Shown one piece after another: positions 59,723 through 64,000 of a stretch of DNA of 64,000 bases. Within the stretch, counting starts at the first letter, position 1. Each line of letters begins with the position of its first letter. Origin of the DNA: Adineta ricciae (Eukaryota; Rotifera; Eurotatoria; Adinetida; Adinetidae); assembly GCA_905250025.1 (NCBI GenBank), contig CAJNOJ010000196.1, forward strand, positions 1-64,000, given 5' to 3'. Below the pieces are notes generated by a model, which was not told the DNA's origin, ran no database searches, and was given only the letters and a program-made list of their open reading frames with translations. Position numbers and translations under genes: made by a program.

Positions 59723-61042
59723 TCAAAAAGCATGAACCTCCAGTTGAGGAATTGTATTTTTCTGAATAACGTGCTTCGACTGGAGAAGAGTTTGTTCGAT
59801 ATTACTTCGACGATTGACTAATCTTTTCGGTTTCGATAGAGAAAATAACTGGATTAATTCATTGCGAAAAACGCCACCCGTCAGTGTATAAATATAAAAA
59901 TGAATGGCGTGGTTTAATTGGCCCATAGCAATAAAGATTGCTGTAATCAAAGCTATAACACCTTTATTATGTGATGTATTTGAAGGAGTAAAAACACGGA
60001 TGGTATCATTGATTTCAGTTGGTAATGTAAAGACTAAAAAAGCTAAAATAATAAGAAAATGTCGCTGGAATTACAAGAGAATCGAAGGCGATTTACCAGC
60101 AGCACTGCCGAGTAACATCACAGTCAATTGCTTTTCTTTTTCATGTCGTTTCCGATGCTTTTTCGAATGTAATGCTGTTGTCATGATCGTTCGGATTGAA
60201 CGTCGTGATGTTAAAACACGAATTAAAATGATAATATTACATATTAGCATAACAACAAAGGGGATGACAACAGCAAATAACATATCCAACGAATCAAAGA
60301 TTTGATAAAATCGTTCATAAGTTATGGAGTAGACTTCATTTTCGAAAACAATCTTTCGATTCGACGGGACACAGCCGAAATGCGTCGGCGTTGCTGGAAT
60401 AATTTCAAAACCCCAGAAAATGTGACCGTTTATAAACAAAAAGATAACTGACATCAAAAAGATGATATAGATCGCAATACGGGCGCGGCAGAATCGTTTT
60501 GACTTAAGTGGACATTGAATCGAAACAGCGCGATCAATCGAAGCGACAGCTAATAGGAAGTTCGATAGATCTGTTGTAAAATAAACCATTAATGGATTCA
60601 ATTTACATATAAATAAACTTTTCGCTGTTAAATTGAAGTGACTATACGAAGGAAGAACTGTATCAATAAACGACGCGATCAATGATGCGATATCGGTTAT
60701 CGCTAAAGCGAGAAAGTAAACTGCACACGAACGATGTCGAAGCGATGGTCGGCTGAAAACTAAAACGCTTAGAAAATTTCCAATGACACCAATGATAAAT
60801 ATCGTTAAACATATGTATTTGTAGATAATTGTATCGGTTAGCGTTTGATAATGATCATAGGGAGTGTCGATAGGTGAAGTCGTTAGACTAATGTTCGATT
60901 GAAATGTGGAAATGGTGATGTTGAATAAAACTGTACTTGATTGAGTTAAACTTCGAAACACTTCATCGGAAATCACTTCTTGAAATTCACCGGAATTTGA
61001 TGTCATCTTCAAAAGTAAAAAAACTTCATCATTTATCTTCAA
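59723..61042 (-). CDS. Rhodopsin-type (class A) G-protein-coupled receptor
   Basis: Two coding exons: about 60106-61042 and 59723-60051, joined in phase 1, giving roughly 420 residues. An N-terminal ectodomain with N-glycosylation sites (FNITIS, NISLTT) is followed by seven hydrophobic segments. TM1 has IGVIGNFLSVLVF, TM2 LALAITDIASL, TM3 ends SIDRAVSI (a DRA variant of DRY), and TM7 reads NHAIHFYIYTLTGG in place of NPxxY. The order resembles peptide (FMRFamide-like) receptors, which are expanded in rotifers; the ligand cannot be assigned. A second Met at 61006 is an equally good start. It is convergent with RPS15 copy 2. Confidence 0.85.
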
Positions 61043-64000
61043 ATATTCATATATTTGATTGCTGAAAGAAGAACAAACGACATTCTCGATGTCAACATTG
61101 CTTACTTCGATTTGACCGAGAAATTTAATCTACACATTGTAAATCTTTCGTGGAAAAAAACACGTGTGTTTACTATTTTCGACTTGTTCGATCGATAGAA
61201 CTTGTCCTAATGAACGTCGTTAGCGAATCGAGTTACTTCTTTTTTAGTAACATCTGTCAAAACAAATACTGCAGGAGAAAAAGGTCAAATTTCTTTCTAA
61301 TTGAGACTAACAAAACTCGAGAACGATTGTTTCAGAACTCGTCACATCGATCGAATGGAAATACGCGAGAATTTTGTGAGTATGTTTTTTTTTTCTGACT
61401 GAGACTTTCTAGACAATCTCTTATGCTCGAACGGAGAAGCAAATATTAGCGTTTTCTCTTCTCTTACTATTGAATTGATAATTGCTTTTCTTCTTCTTCT
61501 TCTTCTTCGTCTTCTTTTTTCTTTTTTTTTTTCGTTCACCGATTGTCACTGACGTTCACAATTAAAGTTGGTGGTCGTGATCATTGTAAACAATAACCTT
61601 TGATGCTATCGGCCTTGTTACAATTATTCTAAAAATAAAAATCTAAAAGAGAATAAAAAGATCGAGAGAAAAATCTAAACAAAACGATAAACACCTCGAA
61701 CGTTGAAATGAAAACAAAAAAGTGATTCCGAATGGAAAAGTCGCTACGTCCACCAGATGACTACTCGTATTATCAGTAGATCAAAAGCTTCTTTATTCTA
61801 ATCAAGATCAATTCTCAGCTGCTTGTTGTTTTCTCTACGCTGTTTTTATGTATTAATATGTTTGATAAAGAATAACGAGATGACGAAGATGAAAAAGAAA
61901 AGAAATTCTCTTGGGTATTTCTGTATTAAATCGAATAAATAGAAACGGTAGCACTAGTTCGTGATATGCATCGTGTTCAAAATGCAAAACATTTTGAATT
62001 ATTCAGAGAGAGAGAGATAAAAACAAGGTTTGTAACAATGTAATTGTCCGTTAGTACAACACTACTTTAATTGCCTCAAAACGAATAGATTCACTGACAA
62101 AGCGGAGTAATCAGTTGGGCCTTATATAATGGAATTAAGGAAACGTGCCAATGATGGTATGGCTGATGTTGATGATAAAAATAGGAGAAAAAGGAGAAAA
62201 AAAAGAGAGGGAAAAGCAAAGAGTCTAAATGTGATGTCGAGATCTGACATCATTGCCTTGTCATATATGATGTTCTTAGAATTTTATTGAGTCTGACAAT
62301 TTAACGCACACTTATCATATCGTCTTTTCATCGCTTCTTTATATTTCATAATTAAACACTTGAGAAAAACAATGAACAAAAACTAAATTAGACTTACGGT
62401 ATAATACAAAGACATTTTCTGCTCTTTTGTTTTGTTGAATATTTCTATAAAAAAAAGAAGGCAATTCATTTAAATAGTTTTTCTCATTACAAACCAAAAG
62501 GAATTTGTTCTATTTTAATTTTGACTTCTCGAGATCAAAATACAATAGCATTATCACATTATCATCTTCACAAAACGAAATAACTAATAGAATTTTCCAG
62601 ATGATTTCATTTCTTTTCTGCTCTTATAGATCGATTTTATCACTCTCATAATTGACAAGAAAATCGAATCATTTCATTAATGTTTGACTCCATTCGACTA
62701 GCACATACCTGAAATAACTTGTCAATCATTTTCGAAAAAGCAAGTCAATTCATAATAATCATAATCTATGTACAAATCGAAGACAAAGAATGTTCCTCTA
62801 TAAACAAAAACTAATCATCTTTGTGTGCCTTGTCTGTTGACGATGATTATTAATATTGAGAAAATAGGATCATTTACTGTAGTTATTCTCAGGAAACGCA
62901 TAGTAATAATAATAATCATCTCACAAGCAGAACTAAGGAAGAGAAATCTATGGTTATACAATTTAGCTTTATTCGGAGAATAAATTGGATTTTCAAGTGA
63001 ACGAAATAGTGAGAAAAATTTTAAATACATGAGAAGTTTTGTTTCTTTTTTTGTCAGTGAGTTGAAGAATAGTACGCTTGAGATGATTGTCATAAGGAAA
63101 TAGAAAAAGAGAATAAAGATTTTTTTTTTTTGCATGATGATTAGCGTTACTGTGTATTCATCAGGCTCGCTTTCTCTTCGGTTTCTAAAGCTGTACTATC
63201 GATAAGAGATAGAGAATGAAGAAAAAAAAAACTGGTAGAGAAAGCAGAACAAAGCGAAATCGACTATTATGTCGACGAATAGAACCTGTAGAGTTAATAA
63301 AATCAATTGAAGATAGAACGACAAGCGTTTTTCTTCTTTCTATACGTTGAACAACAATGAAATCAAGGGAAAACTCGATTAAATATCATATTACCTTGCC
63401 ATATAAAAAAACATCTCAACCCACACGCTCATTTGAGTATCAAGATGTACACAGAAGAGATCTAATTGCAAGCATATTTCGTCTGTCATTCTCATTTAAT
63501 TGCTCTCAAGCGTTACGCGTTGTCAGCATTCTCAAAGGTATCGTTTCGGTAGCAAATCAGAATGCTTTACGACATTTCTCTAATCCACAATAGACATCAT
63601 TGCCAGGTAAACAAATACTCCAAGTTCAAAAGTCTTCTTCTTTCCAAGAGAATCGTATATAAAAAACAAAACCCAAGAAAATCATGGTATTTTCATCATG
63701 ACTATGTATTATAAAACTATATGACATATTCTCATTGAATTTCGAAGCAATAAATCTAATAATTATCGTATTACTAAATCAATCTGCTTATTTTCTTATC
63801 TTTAAATAGAAATCGTGGCATTTATTGGTAAAAAAGAACTGTGTGTTCACGGAAAGAAGATTCAAAGATTCTTTGTTCGGTAGAAAAGACAAAATTGAAT
63901 GGAAATGATGAATAGTTTACTTCATCAATTGATAATCTCATCTATAGAGATCAAATTCCCCGTTGAGATTGAGTTTTACTTCGAATAGACGTGTTGATAT
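61043..64000. other. Gene-poor right end, about 3 kb
   Basis: AT-rich sequence with a CTT/GAA trinucleotide microsatellite at about 61488-61520 and several poly-A and poly-T runs. A minus-strand frame at 62815-63135 has hydrophobic stretches, and a plus frame at 63357-63593 is open, but neither shows family features or clear splice partners. The region just above 61042 should hold the GPCR promoter. Confidence 0.4.
61488..61520. repeat. CTT trinucleotide microsatellite
   Basis: Repeated CTT units with one CGT interruption, followed by a T run. It is noncoding on present evidence. Confidence 0.8.

Larger units (their letters stand above)
57489..60269. repeat. Direct duplication, copy 2 (RPS15 + intact GPCR 3' part)
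   Basis: It begins right after the n at 57488 with the same bases as 54716. Unlike copy 1, the GPCR sequence continues past the duplication end into its 5' half. This asymmetry, with single n characters near both joins, is what one expects if an allelic or homeologous contig was inserted during scaffolding. Confidence 0.9.

Noticed and set aside
62815-63135. Possible small membrane protein on the minus strand
   Set aside because: Only hydrophobic composition from AT-rich sequence; no splice partners or motifs.
63357-63593. Plus-strand frame of 78 codons
   Set aside because: No recognisable domain, low-complexity surroundings, no splice partners.

Overview
The window looks like a compact animal genome, most likely a bdelloid rotifer or a close relative. 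It is AT-rich, nearly all genes are split by introns of about 45-90 bases, and genes are 0.3-1 kb apart on both strands. The protein set is metazoan: SPATA17, glycogen debranching enzyme, UBC9, uS19/RPS15, calmodulin-like, receptor tyrosine phosphatase, rhodopsin-type GPCR. A nuclear receptor with two DNA-binding domains points to a lophotrochozoan or flatworm relative. The rotifer assignment is inference; I found no organism-specific marker. Exon ends below were placed by eye from GT..AG borders and reading-frame continuity.

Layout, left to right. (1) 1-15570, minus: one giant secreted repeat protein, cut by the left edge. It starts with a signal peptide near 15570, runs through a series of related domains ending in a Gly-Cys motif, and then into three tandem copies of a three-exon module. 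Two of these carry huge Thr/Gln/Pro/Gly (mucin-like) minisatellite expansions. (2) 16434-17969, minus: SPATA17 homologue, head-to-head with (3) 18228-22934, plus: glycogen debranching enzyme. (4) 23065-24003, plus: beta-carbonic anhydrase. (5) 24393-30636, plus: secreted double GH31 alpha-glucosidase with two trefoil domains. (6) 30863-33495, minus: two-DBD nuclear receptor. (7) 34653-36063, minus: WDR55-like. (8) 36392-37218, minus: hydrophilic helical protein with tardigrade-CAHS-like composition. (9) 38659-39417, minus: UBC9. (10) 39921-40625, plus: orphan acidic-tailed protein. (11) 41413-46731, plus: receptor tyrosine phosphatase with FN3-like repeats. (12) 46874-48878, minus: ADP-ribosylglycohydrolase fused to a SAM domain. 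(13) 49759-50465, minus: calmodulin-like. (14) 50759-51275, minus: tentative small membrane or secreted protein. (15) 51276-54715: gene-poor. (16) 54716-60269: a direct duplication of about 2.8 kb holding RPS15 and the 3' part of a GPCR gene, with a single ambiguous base at each suspicious join. (17) 59723-61042, minus: the complete GPCR. (18) 61043-64000: no supported gene.

The genes do not form an operon. Three neighbours touch glucan and bicarbonate metabolism (debranching enzyme, carbonic anhydrase, alpha-glucosidase), but this may be chance. The best candidates for something new are the repeat-expanded secreted protein, the CAHS-like protein, the ADP-ribosylglycohydrolase-SAM fusion and the nested antisense frame inside the phosphatase gene. 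The RPS15/GPCR duplication should be tested as an assembly artefact before it is read as biology. No tRNA, rRNA, CRISPR array or recognisable transposon was seen.
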